Positions 53,757 through 63,953 of a stretch of 64,000 bases of DNA are shown here, piece after piece. Position 1 is the first letter of the stretch, and every line of letters begins with the position of its first letter. Position numbers and translations under genes: made by a program. The notes below the pieces were generated by a model. The model did not search any database. It was not told the DNA's origin and worked only from the letters and a program-made list of their open reading frames with translations. Source of the stretch: Kalaharituber pfeilii (taxonomy: Eukaryota > Ascomycota > Pezizomycetes > Pezizales > Pezizaceae); assembly GCA_015179045.1 (NCBI GenBank), contig WHUZ01000024.1, positions 372,001-436,000 on the forward strand, written 5' to 3'.

Positions 53757-54447
53757 TACAGTCTAACCTTGCTATACCGGACGAGTAAAAACCTGGCACT
53801 TTTTGTCTGCTATAGCAAGGTTCCGGTATAGAATAAAATGCTTCGCAAATGTAAAAAAGAGGTGGCAAAAATATGTATAGAAATTACTGGAGTAGGAAAT
53901 AAACAAGTGCAGCAAACATTAACTCAATTAAAGTCTATTCAACATGCATCGCTCTCACCGCCTAGAAGAGGTCAAGCCTTACAAGCTCTTAGGGAGCATT
54001 AAATATGCAAGCATTGACTAGAGCCAAAACATGCTACGCCGTCACGCTGACTGTTTCTCTAAAAGCCCATCAATTCACACCAAAGAAGCAGCAAACTCTA
54101 CAACAATGTTCCAGCCTTCCAGCAGCAGCAGCGACAGCAGTGGTAGCAGCAATGGTGACAGCAGTGGCAGCAGCAGTAGTGGCAGCAGTGGTGGCAGCAT
54201 CGGTAGCAAGTGATAGCAGTAGCGGTGACAGCAGTAATGGCAGCAGTAACGGCAGCAGTAGTGGTAGTTAGCATTGACGGCAGCAGAGTGGTAAACAACC
54301 AGTCTAAGTGGTAAAGTGGAGTAGTCTAAGATGTATTAGTATTAGTGTGTCCGGTATAGCAAATATTATTTGTATGGAGACAGGGTCTGGAGGTTTTTGT
54401 CCGGTCCGGTAGTGTTAGGGCGTCCGGTATAGCAAGGTTAGACTGTA
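53757..54447. mobile_element. pogo/Tigger-like non-autonomous element, 0.69 kb
   Basis: TACAGTCTAACCTTGCTATA, CCGGA at the left is inverted at the right as TCCGGTATAGCAAGGTTAGA, CTGTA, with TA at both ends. It contains a GCA-rich tract and short frames that look like a worn helix-turn-helix start (near 53841), but no catalytic part. Tips resemble the 29755-29912 MITE. Confidence 0.85.
54121..54265. repeat. AGCAGT/GGCAGC microsatellite
   Basis: Imperfect trinucleotide array (AGC AGC AGC GAC AGC AGT GGT ...) inside the Tigger-like element; it yields low-complexity Ser/Gly or Ala/Val in shadow frames. Confidence 0.9.
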
Positions 54448-54540
54448 GTAGAGACCAATTTTAAAGGTGCGGGTCTTGATAATACAGTGCTATCCTTCGG
54501 TGTTAAGTGTACACCTCTGTCAGTTTTTCTCCTCTTGATG

Positions 54541-54630
54541 GCACCCCCTGGGGTGCATCACCCTAGGCGCGTCACCTCCTAGGCGCGTCACTTCTCTAGG
54601 CGCGTCACTTCCCTAGGTGCGCCACCCCCC
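54541..54630. repeat. CTAGGCGCGTCACYTC tandem repeat
   Basis: Four to five 17-18 bp units with CCTAGGCGCGTCAC cores. Just after it, CGAGCGAAGCGAGTGGGG (54649-54666) resembles GCGAGCGTAGCGAGCGGG at 57217-57234. Confidence 0.8.
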
Positions 54631-54929
54631 CTAGCAGTTGTATAGACCCCCGAGCGAAGCGAGTGGGGTCTCTCAGGGAGCATATGTGCAAGCGGCTGAA
54701 AGAGTATGCTCAAACTCACCAGAAAAGATTCTCGCAGTCACGATGGTGCCATTTGCTACTTCGTTTTTTTTTTTTTATATATATCATTAATCGCATGCCG
54801 CCCTCCGGGCTATGGCGATGTTTAGTTACATATGAAATAAAAGGAAAGTTAGATATAAAAGTAGAAATCCCCAGAAACTCCTATGTGAAGGGGAAGTGAG
54901 AATAACAACAATGACAATACCAGATACAA

Positions 54930-57084
54930 CGGTGGGGCAGTGTGGATTATGGAGGATGTCAAGGGAGGCTTTGGGAACACACGATGGGATATGGTCAAGC
55001 ACCGAGTACAGGGTTCTAAAGCTGAGAAATGGTTACCCTGGTTAGAAACCTTCTTCCGGGAGCGAGAGTTTGAAGTGGAATGGGATGGACAGGTGAGGGG
55101 CAATGGCAGATCGAATGTAGGCGTGCCGCAGGGCTCGCCTTTATCCCCAGTTGTGTTCCTCATATACATGGCACCAATTCTAGAAGAGATGGAAACAAAG
55201 GTAGCTACAACAGTGAGAGACTGTGAAGTGGAGCTGCCCTCATTTGTAGATGATATGAACTGTGTTATTCTGGATTGGGAAGGAGGAAAGGATATGAGGA
55301 GAATTGGGGAGAGAATTGCAGGAGTACTCAGGGAGGTTGCTGAAGCTCACGATCTACCACTGGAGACCTCAAAGGAGGAGGTCCTAGTCATGGGTAAGAA
55401 GGCCAAGAGAAGGGCAGATGTTGAGAGGTGCAAGTGGCTAGGGGTGATTTGTGATAGCACTCTTGATTTCGACCTCCACTGGAAAAGCCGGATCGAGAAA
55501 GCCAGGAAACTCATGGGCGCGCTGTCTGGGCTAGGCAACTCTCAATGGGGTATGAGTCCTATCTCATGGAGAAAGGCTTATACAGGCATGGTAAGGGCAG
55601 TGGCCCTTGGGGGTCCGAAATTGGGTGGAGAGGCCAGAAGCAGTGGAGAGAGGAGTTTGAGAAGTTGCAGTATCAAGCACTCCGCAAATGCACTGGTGCA
55701 GTCCGAGGGGCAGCGAGAGTAAAGGTCGAGGCCATTGCTGGAGTAGAGAGTGTAACGACGATTCTCGATCAAGGCCAAGCAAGATATGCACTAAGATCAG
55801 TGAGGGACCCTACAGGAGTTGGAGATTTATGGCCGGAAAGCTTCACTGGAATGGTAGCCCCAGACCCAGACAGAGAGGGTGAAAGGGGGAGGGACTGGAG
55901 AGACTTTAGCTTGAGTTATGCTACAGACAAAAATGATGGGTTTGAGTCAGTAGCTGGAAAGATTGCCAGCACTCTCGAGGTCAATGAGGAGGAGAGAGTG
56001 TCCTGGGGGCGAGATGTACACCTACCACAGACAGGCATTGAGGTCATTGACCTCAAGTTGTGCAAGGAAGACGCCCCAGCCAAATGGGAAAAGGCCATCA
56101 ATGAGGCAAAGGGTGACTCGGTGGCTATTTTTACAGACGGCAGCCGCAGTGAGGAAGGCGGTGTTGGTGGCGGATGGTGCTGGAGGCAGGTGGTAGCAGG
56201 TGAGTCAGAGGGGTCCCGGTGGGTAGGCACAAAGGCAACTGTGTGGGACGGTGAGGTCTCAGGAATGAGGGGTGCCCTTGAAGCAGTTGATGGCAGTGCA
56301 AAAGTACTACTACTCGCAGACTCTCAGGCAGCTATCAGTGCAGTCCAGAAAGCAGGAAAAACTGGCAAGGCAAGAACCGCAGACCTAGCGCGGGTGATAG
56401 AGCTGATTGCAGAGAGGCGGCGGAGGCTAAGGAAGGCGGATGCAGTGAAGCTGGCATGGGTCAAAGCCCACGTGGGGATAGAAGGCAATGAGAAGGCGGA
56501 TGAGTTGGCCAAAGAGGGGGCCAAGGGCATGAGGTATGATGGGCAGGCCACTGAGGGTGGGCTGCGTCAAGAGTTAGTTCGAAAAAGAAAAGAGGAGAGG
56601 GGGCGTGCAGGGTTTGGGAAGGGCAAATTCGTAAAGTGGGGCAGGAGAGCACTCACAAATTACACATGGCTGCGGACTGGAAAAGGCGGAGCTATGTGGA
56701 GGAGGATGGTCAGTGGCGAGGAGGTACAATGCACATGTGGTGAGGCATGGAGTGCTGAGCATGTGGTGTTCAGATGCACAGAACTGGAGCGGCCCCAGAG
56801 GAAGAACAAAAATGGGGCACATGTCACCTGGCAGTCCTGGGAGGACCTAGAGGAGAAAGGATGGAAGCAAGAAGGCGTGGAAGGTGACTCGGTCGAGTAC
56901 TGGTTTGCCTGCCTCGATCTGGGGTAGCCGGGGACCGGGGGACGGAGGGCACTGGGTGCTCAAGGGTGTATGTAGATTCCGTAGTTAGTTGTCTCAAACT
57001 TGGCCCGGGTATATGGGTCCCTGCCATAGGCTGGTAGCCTGTATGCGGGGTTACGTGATTAAAAAAAAAAAAAAAAAAAAAAAA
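54930..57084 (+). mobile_element. Family-2 LINE, 2.16 kb, TSD 13 bp
   Basis: Between perfect ATACCAGATACAA copies (54917-54929, 57085-57097). It contains the second half of RT, RNase H, the zinc motif and the tail GTCCCTGCCATAGGCTGGTA, GCCTGTATGCGGGGTTACGT and A(n). It is the longest LINE in the window and the youngest layer of the hAT 2 nest. Confidence 0.95.
54940..56927 (+). pseudogene. LINE ORF2: reverse transcriptase C-terminal half and RNase H, one frameshift
   Basis: The first frame (to about 55610) holds RT motif B, GVPQGSPLSPVVFLIYMAPI, and motif C as FVDD (most relatives have F/YADD). The thumb-region WLGVICDSTLDFDLHWKSRI follows. A one-base shift at the TTGGGGG run near 55605 leads to the second frame: EFEKLQYQALRKC, then RNase H with Asp in IFTDGSRSEEG, Glu in WDGEVSGMRGA, Asp in LLADSQAAI, and AWVKAHVGIEGNEKADELAK. 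The RNase H catalytic set is complete. The C-terminal zinc-like CTCGEAWSAEHVVFRC precedes the stop at 56927. RT motifs upstream of B, and the endonuclease, are lost to truncation. Confidence 0.9.
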
Positions 57085-58708
57085 ATACCAGATACAAGTA
57101 GAGATCCCTGGAAACTCCTGTGTGAAGGGTTTGCTACTTCGTGACATCACTGCAGAGCCCCTAACCCCGGTTGCAAGCTCTGCCTCAGCTCCCCCTACAT
57201 GCTCTGCCCCCATTGCGAGCGTAGCGAGCGGGCATTCTCTCGTTTTTTTATATCATTACTCGCATGCCGCAGTGTTTCTCTTGACAGCTCGCTAAAATGC
57301 TTAGCCAGCGCAGGGTTTCATAAACTGTAAATACCTAACATGGTAATAAATTAGAGACTCGGAGCTCATTCTGACCTGCCAATAACTTCTATAAATATCA
57401 AAAGTAGTTCAATTACATAGACCTATATCAAGTCTTTTATGTTTAATATCTCTCAAGGTCTTTAGAAGGTAAGTTGCATATTGAAAGAGTGTATATTAGG
57501 CCTCTATTCTCTCTATCCTCTTGAAATTCTTTTCTCTTTGCTACTACCCAATATCAAGACTTCGAGACTCATACTATGCTTCAAGACCCTTAATCCTCAT
57601 ACTACACTTCAAGATTCTTGTTCCTTATACTACATTAGCAATTTATCAATATGACAACCCATTCTATATCAATTTATAATGCCTTTCTTGCCAACCTAGC
57701 TGGCCAATATTCTTTAATTAAAGATTAGCATACTGTTTTGAACTCTTATGAAAGATGTATGATTTTGCGGCGAAAAATATCAGATAATGAGCACGAAATT
57801 TTATATATGTGTATTGTTTCAAGACTTGGCACGTCAAAAGCTGTACAACAACCACATCCATGTTACTGCACTATTTTCGGAAGTCACATGCATTAGTTCC
57901 ACTTTCGCGTCAGCTAGTAAACGCCACAGAATTAAAGCAACGAATACTATCTGAGATGATGGTTCCAACAAAGCGAGCTAAACCAGAGGGCTTTTCCGAA
58001 ACACGTATTGTGAACTCCTTTGCCGCTTTCTTATCTCAACAAAGTCACCAATCAAACTAGCAGAAAAGGCATCATTTCTAGAGCTCCTCCCCAAAGTTCG
58101 AGCCGGGATGTCGCCAAATCTAGACCACATGGCATGAGAGTATTTAGCACTACCTGCCTCCTCTGTCCCCTCCGAACAGATATTCTCGTAGGTAAGTATT
58201 TCAACATAATACTATCTCTAGCTAAGCTGACAATTTACTACAGGCAGGCGAAGTTCTCAACACACGCCGAAACAGAATGGAAGGTGAGACTATGAGCGCT
58301 ATCATGTGCTACTGAATTTAGCAGATAGCAGTGATAAGAATGAAGCTGTAGAATAGTTTAGATTAGTTATTAATATCATGTAATCAAGGCTCGCTGGCTC
58401 GAGCCCACCTTCTATTTGACGAGCTCGGCTCGAGTCGAGCTCACTTACTCACGAGCTGGCTCGAGCTCACCCTCCAGCTCGGCTCGAGCTAGCTCGTGCC
58501 GCTCACTATTTGCAGGAGCCATTCAGCTATATTTATGAAAGATCAACACGCTTGACTCATAATGTTACATACTCGAGTATTGCCAACACAGTATTGGTAG
58601 CGTTGAGTTGGATGATAATTAACCATGGTGCCCGTTTTGCACCCTTCCCCCACGACCAAATGCAGTCATGTATCACAGAATATATATGGCGCAATGAATG
58701 AAACACTA

Positions 58709-58855
58709 TACAGTTGAACCTGATAAGGCCGAGATCGGTAGGGTTTTGTCCAATAAGACAAATATCCAATAATCGTCACCAGACCATCTGGCTCAGGCCG
58801 GCAATGTTGATTCAATAAGACAGGTTAAGGATCCAACATGAGAGATTCGACTGTA
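58709..58855. mobile_element. Mariner-type MITE, complete, 147 bp
   Basis: Ends TACAGTTGAACCT and AGATTCGACTGTA are inverted and bounded by TA. The partner is the partial copy at 16710-16831. Confidence 0.85.
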
Positions 58856-59199
58856 TTGGAATTATTTTAAATATTTTCTTTAATTTTTTGTTTACTAATA
58901 AATTTTATAGGGCTACATCCGTGGCATCTACAGTTGTATCAGCTCTCTGCCCTGTGAAATAAGCCCCTCTAGTTCGTATAATTAAATACCACTCTCCGCT
59001 GCATTCCACTTGTCCACGCAATAATGTCAATGGTACTGTGAGTATGAGATTGCATGATTAGATTTATCCTTGGTAGTAGAGCGCTTCTCTATACTCATTA
59101 CCAGCAGCACATAGAGGTACCTAGTGCTACTTGCAAAACAGTGCCCGCGGCTCGGCTTGCCATTTAAATGGGGCTGGCCGGTTCGTGAACCGCAATGTT

Positions 59200-59910
59200 G
59201 GGCGACATGGAAAAGAATTGGAAGAGAAAGGCGGAGAATAGAGAGGAGTATAATATCTTAGAGAATTTCTTTTCCAGGGTCAAGTTCTAGAAGGTAGGAG
59301 AGCGGGGGTCAACGGCGCGGTGAGGCCATGTACGTAGGAATTTTCTTTTAGTGTTACGGTTTCTACGATAATGTAGTAAATATGAGGGTGTAACTTAGGA
59401 CAACGCTTGGTGCTTGACCTTTCGACAGGGCAGCTCTAGCTGGCCCTTCTTATAGTCAATCCGGCGTGCCTTCCTTCTATTGTCTCTCTATGCTATGATA
59501 TCACGATGTTCTATCTATAGGCATTCCTCAGCCACTGCCTCGCCTCATCTAGAGGTCCATCCGGTGGCTCTGCTCCTGGAGGTCCGTTCAGTGGCTCTGC
59601 TCCTGGAGGTCCATTCGGTGGCTTTGCTCCTAGAGGTCCGTCCGGTGGCTGTCGCTACGCTCTGACCATGCCGGCATTCCTTGTGATACACATCCGTGCC
59701 CGACCCATGTTTCATTGCCAGACTGCAGCTATCGGTTGATCAGGCCGAATTGTCGCTAGTAGCTTTACAGGCCAATGTGGGTGGATATCCCCTTCGCGGG
59801 TAGACCCTGACATTTAGCCTGTCTCCGGGCTATGAGGGCTTGCCCAGGGACCCTGCCATGGCTTAGTGCCATAAGCGGGGTTACGTGATTTAAAAAAAAA
59901 AAAAAAAAAA
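59200..59910 (+). mobile_element. 5'-truncated family-2 LINE, 711 bp, TSD 15 bp
   Basis: Between perfect GTGAACCGCAATGTT copies (59185-59199, 59911-59925). It starts in the last codons of ORF2 (DMEKNWKRKAENREE ... ENFFSRVKF, stop at about 59290). A 0.55-kb 3' UTR with a 27-bp tandem repeat follows, then CCTGTCTCCGGGCTATGAGG, and the tail CCCTGCCATGGCTTAGTGCC, ATAAGCGGGGTTACGTGATT and A(n). Confidence 0.9.
59552..59650. repeat. 27-bp tandem repeat in a LINE 3' UTR
   Basis: About 3.7 units of GAGGTCCRTYCGGTGGCTCT, GCTCCTG. It is absent from the equivalent UTR of the LINEs at 39657 and 60351. Confidence 0.85.
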
Positions 59911-60350
59911 GTGAACCGCAATGTTCGTCCGTAGGCTAGAACATGCTTGATATTTGCAGAGGTATCTTGAGTACTGTACTCGATGTGGCAAACACAAACT
60001 TGGCATCAATGCCTTCCATGATATATCTATTTTTATACATCTTAAATGGCGGAGAATTTCGAATATCTCTGCCCATATAGGTATGAAGCTAAAATTTATT
60101 CAAATGCAAGAGAAATACCTATAGCAGATCTGGTAACTTTTGTAGAATTTTTTTACTAACAGAAATATAATTTACTATATAGAAATTTAAAAAGCGCAGT
60201 AAAAAAAATTAGTTTATTAATATTAGCCTCTAGTATTGCACTGATAGCAGCAGAAGTTACTAGTAGCCAGTAGTGCTTTACCAGTAACGATGTGATAGTG
60301 GCAAGCAAGCAATATAATAGTGGGAACAAGGGCAGGTAGCAACTTGTGTA

Positions 60351-61031
60351 GCTATTTGCTTAGATTCTGAAGCTGCTGTCATGGCGATTCAGAAGGCAGG
60401 CAAAGAGGGAAAGGGGAAGACCGAGGATGTGAGAAGGGTGGTGGATGCGGTGGCGAGGAGGAAGAGGAAAGGAGGGGATGCGAGACTGATGTGGGTCAGG
60501 CAAAAAAGGGGACAGCGAAGAAGGGTAGGGAGGTGGCCACCGGGAGTGGAATGCGCAAGAGGATAAAGGTCTGGAGGAAGGAGAAGAGGGAGGTGGGAGG
60601 ATATGGGAAGGGGAAGGCCATGGAGTGGAACAGGATGGCAGTGTCTAATTTCACTGCCTTATGCCTGGAGAGAGGGAGGTGTGCGGTATGGTTGAAGAAG
60701 CCGGGTGGCTGAATCGGATAAGTGCAGGTGCAGGGAGGTGCAAACAGGTGAGCACCTCGCTTTCCGGTGCAGTCACCAAAAGAACCGTCCAGAAGGTTTT
60801 GGAGAATGGAAAGACATGGAAACGAATTGGAAGAGAACGGTGGAGAATGGGCAGGAGTATGATGTATTGGAGAATTTCTTTTCCAGGATAGGTTTCTAGA
60901 GGATAGGGGAGCGGGGGATGACGGTGAGATGACATCATGTATGTAGAAATTTTCTTTCAGCCTGTCTCCGGGCTGTGAGGGCTTACCCAGGGGACCCTGC
61001 CATGGCTTTGTGCTACAAGCGGGGTTATGTG

Positions 61032-61071
<40 letters not shown>
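60351..61071 (+). mobile_element. 5'-truncated family-2 LINE with internally deleted RNase H, TSD 10 bp
   Basis: Between AACTTGTGTA copies (60341-60350, 61072-61081). The frame begins CLDSEAAVMAIQKAGKEGKG and reaches LMWVRQKRG. KAHIGIAGNEKAD is deleted, and the frame shifts to KKGTAKKGREVATGSG and again near 60700 before EVQTGEHLAFRC. The tail is CCCTGCCATGGCTTTGTGCT, ACAAGCGGGGTTATGTGATT and about 38 A's. Confidence 0.9.
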
Positions 61072-61075
<4 letters not shown>

Positions 61076-61200
61076 TGTGTATGCTAGCTATGCGACAGCT
61101 GCAATGGGACTGTGGTAGCAAGGAACTAGTAGTAGTATGTCCGCTATACTGATTTTTCATACCACATGGAGGTACGGAGGTACCTGACGGTCCTTGTGTT

Positions 61201-61465
61201 CTTTTTTTTTTTTTTTAAAAAAAAACCCGTAACCCCGTTTGCAGCGCCAAGCCATGGCAGGGTCCCTGGGCAAGCCCTCCAAGCCCGAGACAGGCTTAAC
61301 AAAGAAAGTTCTCCATACACCTCCCCGTTCCACCCCTCCCTCTCCCCTTCTAGAACCTGGTTCCCCAACCTTCCGGATGGTTCTTCTGGTCTCTGCATCG
61401 GAATGCGAGCTGCTTCCCTATTCCACTCCCTGACCTTCTCCTTCCCACATCTCTCCACCTCTACA
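61201..61465 (-). mobile_element. Short family-2 LINE fragment, 265 bp, TSD 11 bp
   Basis: Between GTCCTTGTGTT copies (61190-61200, 61466-61476). The minus strand has a scrap of ORF2 (GKEKVREWNREAA), UTR and the tail CCCTGCCATGGCTTGGCGCT, GCAAACGGGGTTACGGGTTT and A(n). Confidence 0.85.
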
Positions 61466-61686
61466 GTCCTTGTGTTGGGGCGTTGTTCCAGTCAGTTCTC
61501 GAATAGACCAGGTTATTCAGGAATTCGTCCGTTCACGAAGAGAGAGTAGGTTCGTGAACTGACAAAGATTCTCGGCCAGGCTAAAACATCGCCACCATAG
61601 CGTTCTAAAGCTGACTTCCGCCACATCATTCTCTTAACGTCCTGGCACAGCTAGTTATCCTTGAGACCGCACCACAGTTAAGAATA

Positions 61687-63098
61687 TGTCTCCAGTATAC
61701 AAACCGTCAGGTTGGCCTATTACATTCGGAATCAATCAGGTACACCTGGTAAAATACTCTTTATCCACTGTCAAGCCACTTTCTTTTCGCATTGGGTCAA
61801 TACATCTCCCAACGTCAAGACCTTTACCACCCTTCTGGATTGCGCACACAGCCATGGCGTAAGCCCTGACCCTGCTGTTTTATGTGTAGCATGGCTGCTA
61901 AACGGTCTTAGGCGCGAGCGTGGTTTCCTCCGCAGCGACTTTTTCAAGATAGTCCTCAAGGACAGTCCTCCAAAACCAACTGACGCGCCAGATGTTGCAC
62001 CTAGTACAGGATCTGGGCAAGGTCCGACAAACCCGGAATTTTTCGTTCACAAGTCATTGTTAGCGTCGCTGTCTCCAGAGCTCCAGAAGCATACCAACAA
62101 TGAGATGCGGGAGGGCACGGAGGGAGTGATGGAGTTAAGTGAGGTTGATGAGTCGACAATGGAAGCGTTCCTGGAGTGGGCGTATTTCAAGGACTATACT
62201 GTGTAAGTGTTATTCATTTCATCTACTGAAATTTGATATGACGTGCTTTACCTAGGAGAAAGCGTCACAGCTGACGTGGTGATACCGTACTAGTCCCCTA
62301 CCCAAAACGACCTCCTCAGTAATAAGGCATACAAAGATGTATGTCCTGGCCGACCGCTTCAATACCGTCATCCTCAAGAACCTTGCATACTCAAAATTGA
62401 CTGCTTTGCTGGCCGACATCGGAATGATCACTGCGGAGACAGACGTTGTGGCCCTGATGGAGGCAGTGACATATGCCTACGATAACCTTCCATATTCAAC
62501 TGTACCTCTGCCTGCAGATGCTTCTGTTTCTCCAGAGAAGTTGCTGGAGTATTTCTCGCAATACATCTCGTGGGCATTGGATGTCTTCCGCACAAACAAG
62601 CAATTTCAGGCGCTACTGGTGAATTCTACCGACTTTGTTAAAGCGCTAGTGACGAACTCCCGGGGCGCCGCCGCACCTCCATGGATACGGAATCTCGCAT
62701 CAGATGCCGCGAAGGCCGGTTCAACAGCTGTTCAGATCTCTAGTGAAGCTAACACAACACACATTTTGAGTCGCTCATGCACCTGCGGTTACTCAGGAGT
62801 AATGAGCATCATGTGCGGTAGCTGCAATCACATCGACCATGAAATTGGTACACGAGTAGAAGTATACAATTTTGACCTCGGCCTTATCGGTGAAGAGAGA
62901 ATATCGGGCACCAAGAAGGATTATAATTACACTTGCAAGTGGTGCAAATACAATCAGCAGTATAGCTCCCATAATAATGCGTTCTTCTACAACCCAAAGA
63001 ACGGACACAGTAAGTCTTACGCAGCAAATACAGGTTATTTGCACTGCCGCAGGTGCAGGAAAGCGGGCTGGGAAGGTACCATGACTGTTTTGAATTGA
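61687..63098 (+). CDS. BTB/POZ domain protein with Cys-rich C-terminus
   Basis: Proposed exons are 61687-61706, 61936-62202 and 62294-63098. The last intron (GTAAGT...ACTAG) is well supported because both sides join in frame (DYTV to PLPKTTSSVIRHTKMYVLAD). The first exon is weaker (GTCAGG donor), but the sum is 364 codons without a stop. BTB marks are DFFKIVL, FFVHKSLLASLSPEL, TMEAFLEWAYFKDY and KMYVLADRFN, as in fungal BTB proteins of about 300 aa. The C-terminal 130 residues hold CTCGYSG, CGSCNH, CKWCKY and CRRCRKAGW, a putative zinc-binding tail I do not recognise. BTB proteins dimerise and can serve as Cullin-3 adaptors; that role is only possible here. A retroposon sits 14 bp after the stop. 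Confidence 0.8.
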
Positions 63099-63112
63099 AG
63101 TTGGCTCTTAGG

Positions 63113-63175
63113 TTTTTTTTTTTTTTTTTTTTTTTGTCACATGACCCCGCATGCGGCTCTTCGCCATGGCAGGAC
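63113..63175 (-). mobile_element. Family-2 micro-retroposon just after the BTB stop, TSD 10 bp
   Basis: Minus strand GTCCTGCCATGGCGAAGAGC, CGCATGCGGGGTCATGTGAC and poly(A), between GGCTCTTAGG copies (63103-63112, 63176-63185). It lies in the probable 3' UTR of the BTB gene. Confidence 0.9.
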
Positions 63176-63362
63176 GGCTCTTAGGATAATTTTGCGACCT
63201 TAGGGTTTCTGTGGTTTACTGCAACTCCGCACGGGATTTAGAAGGATTTGTGGTTTAAATGAGACTGGAAATGTGTTTGGATGGAGCTGTAGTCTGCATA
63301 ACCAACGATATAACAGGGCAATTGATATGAACGCATAAGCCTCATCTATGTACCCACCTCAT

Positions 63363-63424
63363 TCTGTTTTTTTGTCTTTTTTATATCACGTAACCCCGCT
63401 CGCAGCTGTTCGCCATAGCAGGGC
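63363..63424 (-). mobile_element. Family-2 micro-retroposon, TSD 13 bp (two mismatches)
   Basis: Minus strand GCCCTGCTATGGCGAACAGC, TGCGAGCGGGGTTACGTGATAT and an interrupted A tail, between GTACCCACCTCAT (63350-63362) and GTATCCATCTCAT (63425-63437). Confidence 0.85.
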
Positions 63425-63719
63425 GTATCCATCTCATGCACCAGCGGGTGAAATTGCATGAAGGTCGCTGTTCTGATGGGTCAGATGGGAATGCGCTGAA
63501 TACCTATTTAATTAAGAGGTGATTGGGCATCTGTTTGCATAAGTACAAACTTCCACTCTCGCTATATATGGATACTAGTATACACTTTTCATTTGTTTAT
63601 GAATGCCTTGCGATATTATTACAGTAGCGTTAGTTTTGCTTCTATAATATTCATATCACGTGCAACCTGGGCACCACACAGCGCTTGCGGCGACATAAGT
63701 GCTGCCTTAATTGATTGTG

Positions 63720-63953
63720 GTGTACCAGTGATCGCTGCTACAGTAGCTCAGCAGGAGGCACTTCACCGAGTCCACATGCTTGAGGTAACCGGCGTGCGCC
63801 AGTGCGGTGCAGTTTCCGTCGAATTGGCCGGACCTTCTATCGAGGTCTTGGCCTCGGGAAAGAGCATGTTATTGCATGGCGGCTGTGTTGTCGGCGTTTG
63901 TAGCCCATGTGAGGGGGCGTCATCCCTATATTGTCGCTTACATGCAAGTCTTA
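63720..63953 (-). pseudogene. Ankyrin gene scrap, copy 3
   Basis: The plus-strand order CAGGAGGCACTTCACCGAGT, CCAC ... GTGCGCCAGTGC ... GGGAAAGAGCATG ... GGCGGCTGTGTTGTCGGCGT ... CATGTGAGGGGGCGTCATCC parallels 34365-34550 (ankyrin copy 1) and 49190-49390 (copy 2). Frames are broken. The homology is cut at 63953 by a family-1 retroposon, so more of copy 3 may lie beyond the window. Confidence 0.7.

Larger units (their letters stand above)
54764..57129 (-). mobile_element. Family-1 retroposon (about 0.2 kb) split by a LINE, TSD 12 bp
   Basis: TTTGCTACTTCG flanks it (54752-54763, 57130-57141). The minus-strand tail is CATCGCCATAGCCCGGAGGG, CGGCATGCGATTAATGATAT and poly(A). Its 3' UTR contains two diverged copies of CACAGGAGTTTCCAGGGATC (57098-57120 and 54866-54890), now separated by the LINE 54930-57084. 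Confidence 0.85.
52827..57270 (-). mobile_element. Retroposed segment with LINE tail at its 5' end (probable 3' transduction), TSD 12 bp
   Basis: AGTGTTTCTCTT occurs at both borders (52815-52826, 57271-57282). hAT 1 has the single uninterrupted site GCTAGTGTTTTTCTTGCCAG. The left border is poly(T), that is, the poly(A) of a minus-strand RNA. The right border, its 5' end, reads GCGGCATGCGAGTAATGATA and TAAAAAAA on the minus strand, a family-1 LINE tail. It then runs into unrelated sequence (CGAGAGAATGCCCGCTCGCT ...). This is what read-through of a LINE poly(A) into 3' flanking DNA would give. Later insertions inside: 53757-54447 and 54764-57129. Confidence 0.75.
52735..58508. mobile_element. 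hAT element 2, TSD TTTGCAGG, with nested insertions
   Basis: Ends TAGTGAGCAGCACGAGCC... and ...GCTCGTGCCGCTCACTA with a perfect 8-bp TSD TTTGCAGG (52727-52734, 58509-58516). The subterminal GAGCTCGAGC arrays match hAT 1. Without the retroposed block 52827-57270 and its TSD the element is about 1.3 kb. It has only a short unassigned frame (57809-58060) and no recognised transposase. Confidence 0.9.
59040..59943 (-). mobile_element. Partial relative of the 44.6-kb inverted-repeat transposon
   Basis: On the minus strand from 59943: GTTCTAGCCTACGGACGAAC, ATTGCGGTTCACGAACCGGC, then ACTAGGTACCTCTATGTGCT and GAGTATAGAGA, matching 44619-44790 in order. The other end was not found. A LINE (59200-59910) interrupts it. 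Confidence 0.5.

Noticed and set aside
59480..59665. Small Val/Leu-rich repeat protein
   Set aside because: It is the translation of a 27-bp tandem repeat in a LINE 3' UTR.
805..63175. T-runs as RNA polymerase III terminators
   Set aside because: The runs are minus-strand poly(A) tails of retroposons, as shown by hairpin tails and TSDs.
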